This document shows, in pieces, positions 42,061-50,270 of a DNA stretch of 64,000 bases (position 1 is the stretch's first letter; every line of letters starts with the position of its first letter). The notes under the pieces were generated by a model. The model was not told the DNA's origin. It did no database searches and saw only the letters and a program-made list of their open reading frames with translations. The position numbers were made by a program, and so were the translations under genes. This DNA is from Massilia endophytica (GTDB taxonomy: Bacteria > Pseudomonadota > Gammaproteobacteria > Burkholderiales > Burkholderiaceae_D), in the NCBI RefSeq assembly GCF_021165955.1, contig NZ_CP088952.1, forward strand, positions 2,418,001 to 2,482,000, read 5' to 3'.

Positions 42061-43181
42061 ACGCCGCGGAAGACGGCTGCAATGGCGGCGGGATCGCGCC
42101 GCAGCAGCGTTTCATTGAAATACAGCTCGACCTGATTGTTGCGCACCGGGCGGATGCGCAGCTGCGCCTGCGCCAGCCGCTCCTCCAGCCCAGCCGCCCG
42201 CTCCGGCGCCATCTCCAGCACGGCGATATTGCTGCCGTGGGGGATGCGCCGCACCTTGTAGCCGGGCGTGGCTTCCAGGGCCGCCAGCAGGCGTTCGCCC
42301 GCCGCGCGCACGGCGGCGAAGCGCTGTTCGGCGCCGTCCAGGGCGGCCAGCGCGGGCAGCGCCGCTTCCCAGCCGTTGTAGAGGGCGCCGCCAAAGAGGT
42401 GGCGCAGCTCGCGCGCCTTCGCCATCAGCGCCTTCGAACCCGACAGCACCCCGCCGAAGGGCGCGCCCAGGTATTTGTAGAGCGAGACGTAGACCGTGTC
42501 GAACGGTTCGCAGTAGGACTTCACACGGAAGCCGTCCATGCCGGACATGAGCAGCAGCCTGGCGCCGTCCAGGTGCAGGGGAATGCGCTTGCTGCGCGCC
42601 AGCTGGGCGATCTCGCCTACCAGGGCGGGCGGCAAGGTGGCGCCCTGGGCCCGGCGCACCGGGCTTTCGAGGGAGATGGCGCCTACCTTGAGCGGATACG
42701 GCCCCACTTCGGCGCGCTCGATGGCTTCCGCCACTTCGGCAAGGCTGGGCGCCGCCCGGCCGGGCGCCAGGGGCACGAGATTGATCCCGCTCAGGGTGGT
42801 GACGGCGTTCGATTCGTCGCGGTAGACATGGCTTTCCTGCTGCACCAGCGCATGCCGCGCTTCGCCGCACAGCAGGCGCAGGGCGATGTGGTTGGCCAGG
42901 GTCCCGGTGGGCATGAAGACCGTGTCCTCCTTGCCCAGCAGGGCCGAGAACTTCGCCTCCAGCTCCGCCACGGCGCCGCCGGCGAGGTAGCTGTCCGTGA
43001 CCTTGGCGCGCCCCTGCAGGAGCTCCTGCAGGCGGGCCGCGTAGTCGGCCGGGCTGCGCGGCAGGGAATCGCCGCCGAGCAGCACGAGCTGCCCTTCCGG
43101 GGCCGGCTGCGCGGAAGACTGGGCGCCGAGCGCCAGCAGCGGCAAGGAAGATCCGAGAAACTGGCGGCGGTTCAGCGTCAT
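42057..43181 (-). CDS. Threonine-aldolase-like PLP enzyme with Tat-type signal
   Basis: 374 residues. The N-terminus MTLNRRQFLGSSLPLLALGAQSSA is a twin-arginine signal (RRQFLG, then a hydrophobic stretch). The rest is a fold-type I PLP enzyme of the beta-eliminating lyase/threonine aldolase family: FMPTGTLANHIALRLL, HVYRDESNAV, HLDGARLL and SLYKYLGAPFGG with the Schiff-base Lys. Family members are normally cytoplasmic, so export of a folded holoenzyme to the periplasm would be unusual. Located ten bases from flhA on the same strand, but a flagellar role is not indicated by the sequence. Confidence 0.8.
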   Translation of the reverse strand: MTLNRRQFLGSSLPLLALGAQSSAQPAPEGQLVLLGGDSLPRSPADYAARLQELLQGRAKVTDSYLAGGAVAELEAKFSALLGKEDTVFMPTGTLANHIALRLLCGEARHALVQQESHVYRDESNAVTTLSGINLVPLAPGRAAPSLAEVAEAIERAEVGPYPLKVGAISLESPVRRAQGATLPPALVGEIAQLARSKRIPLHLDGARLLLMSGMDGFRVKSYCEPFDTVYVSLYKYLGAPFGGVLSGSKALMAKARELRHLFGGALYNGWEAALPALAALDGAEQRFAAVRAAGERLLAALEATPGYKVRRIPHGSNIAVLEMAPERAAGLEERLAQAQLRIRPVRNNQVELYFNETLLRRDPAAIAAVFRGV

Positions 43182-43190
43182 GCGGCCTCC

Positions 43191-45281
43191 TTAGCCGACG
43201 GTGCCGATGATGCTCACTTCGCGGTTTTCCGGCACCTCGTTATACGACAGCACATGCAGGCCCGGCGCGAACAGGCGCGCATAGCGCGCCAGCAGCGGCC
43301 GGATCTGCGGCAGCACCAGCAGCAGCGGCGGCGTGGCCTGCTGCTTCATCTGTTCGCGCGCCACAGGCATGTTCACCTGCAGCTGGGACAGCAGGTGCGG
43401 ATCGATGGGGTAGTTGTCCAGCACCACCTTGCCGCTCTGGCGCGCCTGGTTCAGGGAACCGAGCAGCATGTTTTCCAGTTCGCCGCCCAGGTTAAAGGCC
43501 AGCATCTCGTTCTTCTGGCCGAACAGGCTGGACACGATCTGGCGCCGCAGGGCGCAGCGCACTTCGGCCGCCAGCAGAATGGGGTCCTTGGTGGTTTCCG
43601 AGCTGTCCAGCAGGGTGGTCGCGATGGGCACGATGTCCTTGAGCGACACGTTCTCGGCCAGCAGCGCGCGGAACACGCGCAGCAGCTGGGTATGCGTGAG
43701 CGCCTTGTCCAGGGCCCCGCCCAGCTTGGGCGAGAGCGCCGTCAGGCGCTCGATGATGGCCGACACGTCTTCATGGCGGAACAGCTCCGGCAGGTATTCG
43801 CGGATCAGCTTCGACACGTGGGTGGCGATGGCGCTGGGCGCCTCCACCACCTGGTAGCCCAGGCCCAGGGCCTGCGCCTTGTCGGACGGCTGGATCCAGG
43901 TCACGGGCATGCCGTAGGCCGGTTCGATGCCGGGAATGCCGTCGATCTGGCCGTAGGTATTGCCGGAGGCGATGGCCATCAGGCGGTCGGCGAAGACCTC
44001 GGCCTGGGCCACCACGGCGCCGCTCAGCACCACGGAATACTGGGTGGGTTTGAGGCCCAGGTCGTCGCGCACGCCGATGGGCGGCAGCACGATGCCCATG
44101 GATTCGGACAGGCTCTGGCGCACGCCGCGGATGCGCTTGGTGAGCAGCTCGCCATGCGCCTTGTCGATCATGCCCACCAGCTTGTAGCCCAGCAGCACCT
44201 GCATGGGCTGCACGGCGGGCAGGTTCTGCCATTCCAGTTCGGGCGTCTTCTGCTCGCTGAGCGCGGCCTCGATGGCGGCCAGGTTGGCATTGTCCGGCAC
44301 CTTGGCCACGCGCTGCTGCATGCGCCAGCCGACGAAGGCGATCACGCCGCCGAAGATCAGGAAGACCTGCCAGGGCATGCCAGGCACCAGGCCGAGGATG
44401 ACCATCACGGCCGCGGCGCTGAACAGCACATTCGGGGAGGCCAGCAGCTGGCTGCCCACCTGCTGTTCGAAGTCGCCCGAATCGCTGACGCGGGTGACGA
44501 TGATGGCGGCGGCGGCCGAGAGCAGCAGCGCCGGGATCTGGGCCACCAGGCCGTCGCCGATGGTCAGCAGCGCATAGGTGCGGAAGGCGTCGCCGAAGGA
44601 CAGGCCGTGCATCAGCGAGCCGATGGCCACGCCGCCCACCAGGTTGATGATCAGGATCAGGATGGAGGCGATGGCATCGCCGCGCACGAACTTGGAGGCG
44701 CCGTCCATGGCGCCGTAGAAGTCCGCTTCCGTGGCCACTTCGCGGCGGCGCAGCTGGGCCTTTTCCTGGTTGATGAGGCCGGCATTCAGGTCGGCGTCGA
44801 TCGCCATCTGCTTGCCGGGCAAGGCGTCCAGGGTGAAGCGCGCCGACACTTCGGAAATACGCTCCGCGCCCTTGGTCACCACGGCGAAGTTGATGATCAT
44901 GAGGATCACGAAGACCACCATGCCCACCACGAAATTGCCGCCGATGACGACGTTGCCGAAGGCCTCGATCACGGAGCCCGCGGCATGGGTGCCGTTATGG
45001 CCGTTCAGCAGCACCACGCGGGTGGAGGCCACGTTCAGGGTCAGCCTGGCCAGCGTCGTGGCCAGGATCACCGTGGGGAAGACCGAGAAGTCGAGCGGGC
45101 GCTTGGCGCTCACGCTCACCAGGATCACGATCAGGGACAGCACGATATTGAACGTGAACAGCACGTCCAGCAGCATCGGCGGCAGCGGCAGGATGATCAT
45201 CGCCAGGATCGCCACCACGAAGGCCGGGGTGGCGAACTTGTGGCGGCGCATTTCCGCGATCAGCCGGTTGAAGAAATTCAT
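43191..45281 (-). CDS. flhA: Flagellar export apparatus protein FlhA (lateral-type, LfhA)
   Basis: 696 residues. Eight membrane helices in the first about 320 residues with the conserved FHIPEP-type region RFTLDALPGKQMAIDADLNAGLI, then the cytoplasmic domain ending REVSIIGTVG. It forms the nonameric ring that docks late export chaperones and couples proton flow to export. Overlaps flhB by four bases. The run flhA-flhB-fliR-Q-P-N-M in one operon follows the Flag-2/lateral pattern. Confidence 0.96.
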   Translation of the reverse strand: MNFFNRLIAEMRRHKFATPAFVVAILAMIILPLPPMLLDVLFTFNIVLSLIVILVSVSAKRPLDFSVFPTVILATTLARLTLNVASTRVVLLNGHNGTHAAGSVIEAFGNVVIGGNFVVGMVVFVILMIINFAVVTKGAERISEVSARFTLDALPGKQMAIDADLNAGLINQEKAQLRRREVATEADFYGAMDGASKFVRGDAIASILILIINLVGGVAIGSLMHGLSFGDAFRTYALLTIGDGLVAQIPALLLSAAAAIIVTRVSDSGDFEQQVGSQLLASPNVLFSAAAVMVILGLVPGMPWQVFLIFGGVIAFVGWRMQQRVAKVPDNANLAAIEAALSEQKTPELEWQNLPAVQPMQVLLGYKLVGMIDKAHGELLTKRIRGVRQSLSESMGIVLPPIGVRDDLGLKPTQYSVVLSGAVVAQAEVFADRLMAIASGNTYGQIDGIPGIEPAYGMPVTWIQPSDKAQALGLGYQVVEAPSAIATHVSKLIREYLPELFRHEDVSAIIERLTALSPKLGGALDKALTHTQLLRVFRALLAENVSLKDIVPIATTLLDSSETTKDPILLAAEVRCALRRQIVSSLFGQKNEMLAFNLGGELENMLLGSLNQARQSGKVVLDNYPIDPHLLSQLQVNMPVAREQMKQQATPPLLLVLPQIRPLLARYARLFAPGLHVLSYNEVPENREVSIIGTVG

Positions 45282-46417
45282 GACGTCGAAGCCTCACTCA
45301 TCGATGTTGGAACCACTACCTGGTCCGGGAACGGGGGCAGCGCCTGGCGCCTGCCTGCCCGGAAAGCTTTCAATTGCAGCACATAGTGCAGCACCTGCGA
45401 CACGGCCTGGTACAGCTGCACCGGAATCTGCTGGTTGACCTGGCTCGTATTGTAAATGGCCCGCGCCAGGGGCGGCAAAGGACAAACGTCTATTCCATGC
45501 TCGGCGGCGATCTGGCGGATGTAGAGCGCCATCTCGTCCACGCCCTTGGCCACCACGTAGGGAGCTTCGGCACGTTTCTCGTCGTACTTGAGGGCCACCG
45601 CATAGTGTTCGGGGTTGACCACCACCACGTCCGCGCCCGGCACCGTCTTGCGCGCGCTGCGCTGGGCCAGGGCGCGCTGCAGCTGGCGGATGCGCTGGCG
45701 CACCTCGGGCCGGCCTTCGCTGCTCTTGTGTTCCTCCTTCAGCTCCTGTTTGCTCATGCGCTGCTGGCGGGCGAAGAAGAAGGCCTGGGCCGGCACGTCC
45801 ACGATGGCGAAGAGGATGAAGACGGAGATCAGGGCCATGAGCCCGTCCAGCATCAGGTTCGAGCCGATCAGCATGGCCTCGTTCAGCGGCAGGGACTGCA
45901 GGCGGGTGTAGTCGTTGATGGTGCCGCGCGCCACATGCACCAGCACCCAGGCCAGCACGCCCGCCTTGCCGATGGACAGGCCCAGCTCCCAGGCGTGCTT
46001 GCCGCTGAAGAGGCGGCCCAGGTTGGTGGCCGGGCTCAGGCGCTCGAACTTGGGCTCCCAGTGCTTGGTGCTGACCACCCAGCCGCCCGGCACCAGGGCG
46101 CCCAGCACGACAAAGAGGGGCACCACGAAGAGCGGCACCAGCATCTTCAGCAGCAGCACCATGGCCCCGCCCAGCACCATGGTCATGGCGTTGTCGATGG
46201 CGCCCTCGCTGTGCAGGGGCAGGAAGGTCTGCTGGAACAGGGTGCGGAACTCCTGCAGGTAGTCCGGCAGCAGCCAGACGAAGAGCTTCAGGCTGACCAG
46301 GATGCCGATGGCCGTGGCCAGGTCGCGCGAGCGCACCACCTGCCCTTCCTGGCGCGACTTCCTCAGCTTCTGCTGTGAGGCCTTTTCTGTTTTGTCGCCG
46401 GTCCCGGTATCAGCCAT
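45278..46417 (-). CDS. flhB: Flagellar export switch protein FlhB (lateral-type, LfhB)
   Basis: 379 residues. Four membrane helices and the cytoplasmic domain with autocleavage region VVVNPEHYAVALKYDEKRAEAPYVVAKG; the usual NPTH is NPEH here, keeping the Asn-Pro scissile bond. N-terminal basic segment GDKTEKASQQKLRKSRQEGQVVRSRDL is standard. It switches export specificity from rod/hook to filament with FliK. Overlaps fliR by eight bases. Confidence 0.95.
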   Translation of the reverse strand: MADTGTGDKTEKASQQKLRKSRQEGQVVRSRDLATAIGILVSLKLFVWLLPDYLQEFRTLFQQTFLPLHSEGAIDNAMTMVLGGAMVLLLKMLVPLFVVPLFVVLGALVPGGWVVSTKHWEPKFERLSPATNLGRLFSGKHAWELGLSIGKAGVLAWVLVHVARGTINDYTRLQSLPLNEAMLIGSNLMLDGLMALISVFILFAIVDVPAQAFFFARQQRMSKQELKEEHKSSEGRPEVRQRIRQLQRALAQRSARKTVPGADVVVVNPEHYAVALKYDEKRAEAPYVVAKGVDEMALYIRQIAAEHGIDVCPLPPLARAIYNTSQVNQQIPVQLYQAVSQVLHYVLQLKAFRAGRRQALPPFPDQVVVPTSMSEASTS

Positions 46418-47195
46418 GGCCTGCCGCCTGCATCTGCTGGCGGATCATTTCCAGCACCCGGCCGGACATCCGCACATAGTGTTCGGGAATGAAGCGCACC
46501 ACCTGCCCCAGCATGAGCAGGCCGAAGATGGTGATCACGGAAAAGCCCAGCGAGAACAGGTTCAGCGTGGGCGCCACGCGGTTGAGGAAGCCGAAGCCCA
46601 GCTGCACCACGACCGTGGAAAAGACGATGGGAATGGCCAGCAGCATGGCGGCCGAGAAGACCCAGGCCACGTTCCAGGCCACCGTCTGCAGCAGGATGGG
46701 CCGGTAGCCGCCCCCCAGGGGCCAGGCGCGGAAGCTCTCGCCGATCACGCCGCTCAGCACGATGTGGGCGTCGACGGCGAAGAAGATGATAATCGTGAGC
46801 ATGGTCAGCAGGGCCGAGACCACGTCCGAGGAGGTGCCGTTCAGGGGGTCGTTCATCACCGCCAGCGAGAAGCCCACCTGGCTCGACACCAGGTAGCCCA
46901 GCACGCCGATCACAGACATGGTGAAGTGGAAGGCCAGGCCGATCACGAAGCCGATGATGGCCTGCTCCGCCGTGGCCACGGCGGCCTGCAGGGAGAACGG
47001 ATCGATGACCACCTGCTCCTTGCCCGTGATGGGCAGCATGATGATGGCCAGCACCAGGGACACGAGGATGCGCACGGTCACCGGCACCATGGCCTCGCCC
47101 AGCACGGGCGCGGCCGAGAGCATGGCCATGATGCGCACGAAGGGCCACCACAGGGCGTTCAGCAGCGGCAGCAGGTTGTACAGAACCGGTTCCAT
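46410..47195 (-). CDS. fliR: Flagellar export apparatus protein FliR (lateral-type)
   Basis: 261 residues, six or more membrane helices (RIMAMLSAAPVLGEAMVPVTVRILVSLVLA, NDPLNGTSSDV, LNLFSLGFSVITIFGLLML). Part of the FliPQR export gate under the rotor MS ring. Nine bases after fliQ. Stop near the flhB start as overlap. Confidence 0.94.
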   Translation of the reverse strand: MEPVLYNLLPLLNALWWPFVRIMAMLSAAPVLGEAMVPVTVRILVSLVLAIIMLPITGKEQVVIDPFSLQAAVATAEQAIIGFVIGLAFHFTMSVIGVLGYLVSSQVGFSLAVMNDPLNGTSSDVVSALLTMLTIIIFFAVDAHIVLSGVIGESFRAWPLGGGYRPILLQTVAWNVAWVFSAAMLLAIPIVFSTVVVQLGFGFLNRVAPTLNLFSLGFSVITIFGLLMLGQVVRFIPEHYVRMSGRVLEMIRQQMQAAGHG

Positions 47196-47204
47196 GCGGG
47201 ACGG

Positions 47205-47477
47205 CTAGCCGACCAGGGTGGCGGCGCGGTTGAATATGGAAACGCAGTAGTCCATCAGGTAGCCCGCCATCCACTGCCCCGTGAGGATAATGGCCAGCAG
47301 GGTGACGAGCAGGCGCGGCAGGAAGCTCAGGGTCTGCTCGTTGATCTGGGTGGCGGCCTGGATCAGGGCCACCAGCAGGCCGGCCACCAGGCCCGGCACC
47401 ACCAGCACCATCACGAGGATCATGACGATGTGCAGGGCCTCGATCACGAGGTCGACGGCGATTTCGGGCGTCAGCAT
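47205..47477 (-). CDS. fliQ: Flagellar export apparatus protein FliQ (lateral-type)
   Basis: 90 residues, two membrane hairpin helices: TPEIAVDLVIEALHIVMILVMVLVVPGLVAGLLVALIQAATQINEQTLSFLPRL (read as two parts, about 1-50). The QxxTQINEQTLSF motif is diagnostic. One base apart from fliP. Export gate subunit with stoichiometry four per gate in known systems. Confidence 0.95.
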   Translation of the reverse strand: MLTPEIAVDLVIEALHIVMILVMVLVVPGLVAGLLVALIQAATQINEQTLSFLPRLLVTLLAIILTGQWMAGYLMDYCVSIFNRAATLVG

Positions 47478-47478
47478 C

Positions 47479-48258
47479 TCAGTAGGCCTGTATGCTCGTG
47501 ACGAGCGTGTTCACGGTTAAGGTCCAGCCGTCCACCAGCACGAAGAGCAGCAGCTTGAAGGGCAGCGAGATCACCAGCGGCGAGAGCATCATCATGCCCA
47601 TGGCCATCAGCACCGAGGACACCACGAGGTCGATGATGAGGAAGGGAATGAAGAGCATGCAGCCGATCTGGAAGGCCGTCTTCAGTTCCGACAGCACGAA
47701 GGCGGCCAGCTTGACGGCGAAGCCGTGCTGCGCCGGCGTGGCCACGTTGTCCTCGCCCGCCAGGTGGGCGATCTGCTTCAGCGAGGCCTTGCTGGTCTGG
47801 GCCAGCATGAAGCGCGAGATCGGCTGCTCGGCGATCTTCAGGGCTTCGTTCAGGCCGATCTTGTCCTGGTCGTAGGGCAGGAAGGCTTCGCGCCAGACCT
47901 GGTCGCCGATCGGCTTCATCACCAGCAGGGTCAGGATGAGGGCCACGCCCGTGATGATGCGGTTGGGCAGGCCCTGCTGCAGGCCCAGGGCCTGGCGCAG
48001 CAGGGAGAGCACGATGACGAAGCGGGTAAAGCTCGTCATCATCATGACCAGGATGGGCAGGAGGCCCAGCAGGGTCATGATGACGAGGATCTGCATCTTC
48101 ACCGAGAGCTCGGTGCGCGCGCCGGGCACGACATTGGCCAGCAGATCCTGGGCCTGCGCGGGGAGGCAGGCCAACAGCAGCGGCAGCAGGAGCGCCGCCG
48201 CCAGCATGCCGGCCGGCCTGCCGAGGCGGCCGAACGGCATCAACCTTCCAAACTTCAT
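47479..48258 (-). CDS. fliP: Flagellar export apparatus protein FliP (lateral-type)
   Basis: 259 residues with a cleavable signal peptide (ending ACLPAQAQ), then membrane helices. Conserved LVMMMTSFTRFVIVLSLLRQALGLQQGLPNRIITG and the C-terminal EIGCMLFIPFLIIDLVVSSVLMAMGMMML region (read in parts). Core of the export gate. No fliO gene is adjacent, although fliO usually precedes fliP in primary systems; lateral systems characteristically lack it. Overlaps fliN by four bases. Confidence 0.95.
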   Translation of the reverse strand: MKFGRLMPFGRLGRPAGMLAAALLLPLLLACLPAQAQDLLANVVPGARTELSVKMQILVIMTLLGLLPILVMMMTSFTRFVIVLSLLRQALGLQQGLPNRIITGVALILTLLVMKPIGDQVWREAFLPYDQDKIGLNEALKIAEQPISRFMLAQTSKASLKQIAHLAGEDNVATPAQHGFAVKLAAFVLSELKTAFQIGCMLFIPFLIIDLVVSSVLMAMGMMMLSPLVISLPFKLLLFVLVDGWTLTVNTLVTSIQAY

Positions 48259-48635
48259 GGCGCCATCATGTCGAGATTGAGCCCGTCCAGGTCAATCACC
48301 TTCAATCCGTAGTTCTCGCCCGCCACCACCACTTCGGCGCGGCCGATGGCCGTGCCGTTGACCTTGATGACCAGGGGCTCGCCGGCCAGGGTGTCCAGCT
48401 CCACCACGCTGTCCGGGCCGATGGACATAAGCTCCTGCAGCGACACGCGGGCCGAGCCCACTTCCAGGGTCAGCTGAACGGGGATCTTGCGCATCATCTG
48501 CGGCAGGTCGCGGCGCGGGGCGCGCGGCATGGCCATGTCGCCCAGGTCGTCGGTGACGGGATCGATCAGCATCTCTTCGGACATGTCGTCGTCCATCAGG
48601 CCGTCGCTGTTGCCGTTGGCATTTACGTTCATCAT
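48255..48635 (-). CDS. fliN: Flagellar C-ring protein FliN (lateral-type)
   Basis: 126 residues. Acidic N-terminal tail (DDDMSEEMLIDPVTDD) and a SpoA domain: IPVQLTLEVGSARVSLQELMSIGPDSVVELD and GTAIGRAEVVVAGENYGLKVID. Forms the bottom of the C-ring with FliM and binds FliH. Three bases after fliM. Confidence 0.93.
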   Translation of the reverse strand: MMNVNANGNSDGLMDDDMSEEMLIDPVTDDLGDMAMPRAPRRDLPQMMRKIPVQLTLEVGSARVSLQELMSIGPDSVVELDTLAGEPLVIKVNGTAIGRAEVVVAGENYGLKVIDLDGLNLDMMAP

Positions 48636-48638
48636 TGA

Positions 48639-49499
48639 TTACTCGATATCTTCAAAGGAGGTTAAGCAGAGTTTGCCTTTATGCTCGGTCACCGCGGCGG
48701 AAAAGAGGCGGGAATCCTCGAGCATGACTTCTGCTCTGTTCAGGCTGATCGGGATGACATCGCCCACGCGCATGTCGAACAAAGCGCCGAGGGAGATCTC
48801 CTTGCTCACCAGGCGGCCGTTCAGGCCCACCTGCAGCCGGGCCGCCAGGGGCCCGGCGGGCTTGGCGGCCTTGCGTCCGGCGTCGCGCTCGGGCAGCAGC
48901 CCGTGCAGCACGTCGCCGATCAGTTGTTTGTCCAGGGCCAGGAAGATGCGGCCCTGCATGCCGCCGCCGCTCTCGCCCACCGTGACGGTGACCACCCAGG
49001 TGCCCTTGGGCGGATGGGAGCCGGCAGCCGGGCGGATCTCTTCGCCGCCCTCCCCGCCCGCGGGCTTGTTCTCCGCTGGCAGGTTCAGTTCGATGCGGCC
49101 GGCCAGGGTGGCGGCCAGCTGTTGTCCCAGCACCACAGCCAGGCGCTCTTCCGTGGCCGTGACCTTGATCTGTGACTCGTCCGCCACAGCCAGGCTGCCC
49201 TTGCCGCGGCCGTAACGGTAGTTGAGGACGGCCAGCAGCACCTTGCGCTCCAGGGCGAAGGCGATGCTGCCGCCGGGGGCGGAAAAGTGCAGCCAGCGCA
49301 GGCTCTCCTCGCGGCCCTGCAGGCGCGAGAAGGCCACTTCTCCCACGTGGAAGGCGGCCCAGTAGCGGCGGTGCATGGGCAGGCGCATGGCCTGCATCAG
49401 GTCTTCGCGCAGCTGGGCTGCGAACTGCGGCAGCCGGTGCACGGGGCGCCCCAGCAGGCACGGGTCCAGCACTTGGTATTGGGTCTGTGTGTTGGTCAT
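48639..49499 (-). CDS. fliM: Flagellar C-ring protein FliM, lateral-type, lacking CheY-binding N-terminus
   Basis: 286 residues, shorter than the usual about 330. The C-terminal SpoA domain is clear (LQVGLNGRLVSKEISLGALFDMRVGDVIPISL). The N-terminus starts MTNTQTQYQVLDPCLLGRPV, with no LSQ-EIDALL motif to bind phosphorylated CheY, and the middle domain is poorly conserved. Identity rests on gene order between fliN and the divergent fliE, and on the SpoA domain. A motor built from it may not respond to CheY in the ordinary way. Confidence 0.8.
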   Translation of the reverse strand: MTNTQTQYQVLDPCLLGRPVHRLPQFAAQLREDLMQAMRLPMHRRYWAAFHVGEVAFSRLQGREESLRWLHFSAPGGSIAFALERKVLLAVLNYRYGRGKGSLAVADESQIKVTATEERLAVVLGQQLAATLAGRIELNLPAENKPAGGEGGEEIRPAAGSHPPKGTWVVTVTVGESGGGMQGRIFLALDKQLIGDVLHGLLPERDAGRKAAKPAGPLAARLQVGLNGRLVSKEISLGALFDMRVGDVIPISLNRAEVMLEDSRLFSAAVTEHKGKLCLTSFEDIE

Positions 49500-49889
49500 T
49501 TTTTTCGCTTCGTCTGCACCAATAATCCTATCCCAATCTGCGCGGCGCAGGACGCTTTGGGAGTGTAGAATACCTGAAATTCATCCATATTGCCACGCAA
49601 CAATACCAACTATTGCCCCCATTCCCAAATACCTCTTTACAGCCTAGTTGCCAGAGGGTAAGCTTGAACTTGGCGTGCTAGAGCTCATGCCACAGAACCT
49701 TTGCAGCGCATTGTTTCTTACTCGAATATAAAAGACGTGGATCAAATATCACGCCGCTGCCGATGAATCGGTCCAAAACGCAACACACTGGCAGAAATTT
49801 TTCCGACTTGCGGAACTCCGCTGCAGCGCTGGCGGCGGAGGACGCAAACCGAACGATGTGAGACCAAGCTTTGCAAGTGGAGATGGCAC
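49500..49889. other. Divergent regulatory region between fliM and fliE
   Basis: 390 bases, AT-richer than its surroundings. In Flag-2 and lateral systems a lafK sigma-54 activator gene stands here; it is absent. No convincing sigma-54 site (GG-N10-GC) was found on either strand. The region must hold promoters for both operons. Confidence 0.7.
49742..49766 (+). promoter_or_regulatory. Weak sigma-28-like promoter candidate before fliE
   Basis: TCAAATAT at 49742, nine bases, then GCCGATGA at 49759. The -10-like box is near the FliA consensus GCCGATAA but the spacer is two bases short. Confidence 0.25.
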
Positions 49890-50240
49890 ATGGCTAATGA
49901 ACTCGCCGGTATGATCAAGGCGGACCTCGCGGCACTCAACAATGCCGCCTCCGGCCTGGCCCAGCATGCGGCCAGCATCGCGCCCGCCGCGCAATTCGGC
50001 GCCGGCGCGCAAACGAATAACCCTTCCTTCGCGCAATCGATGCACAACGCCTTCCAGGGCGTGAATGCAGCCGACCAGGCGGCCGCCGACAAGATGGCCG
50101 ACGTCGACGCCGGCCGCAGCGATGACCTGGTCGGCGCCATGCTGGCCAGCCAGGAAGCGAGCCTGTCCTTCCAGATGCTGATGCAAGTCCGCAACAAGGT
50201 CATGGGCGCTGTCGAAGACCTGATCAAACTCCCGCTGTAA
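49890..50240 (+). CDS. fliE: Flagellar hook-basal body protein FliE (lateral-type)
   Basis: 116 residues. Typical FliE end: SQEASLSFQMLMQVRNKVMGAVEDLIKLPL (parts) and SFAQSMHNAFQGVNAADQAAADKMADVDAG. Adaptor between the MS ring and the rod. GGAGAT upstream. First gene of fliE-F-G-H-I-J. Confidence 0.93.
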   Translation: MANELAGMIKADLAALNNAASGLAQHAASIAPAAQFGAGAQTNNPSFAQSMHNAFQGVNAADQAAADKMADVDAGRSDDLVGAMLASQEASLSFQMLMQVRNKVMGAVEDLIKLPL

Positions 50241-50270
50241 GTCCCTGTCGTTTTCCACGAAAGATCCGAC

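Noticed and set aside
42237..45386. A 1049-codon open frame on the plus strand
   Set aside because: Antisense to flhA and the aldolase-like gene, both clearly real; low-complexity His/Gln/Asp-rich translation.
49640..49720. Sigma-54 promoter between fliM and fliE
   Set aside because: Best candidates (TGGCGT... and minus-strand TGGCAT...) have GG to GC spacings of nine and eleven bases, not ten.
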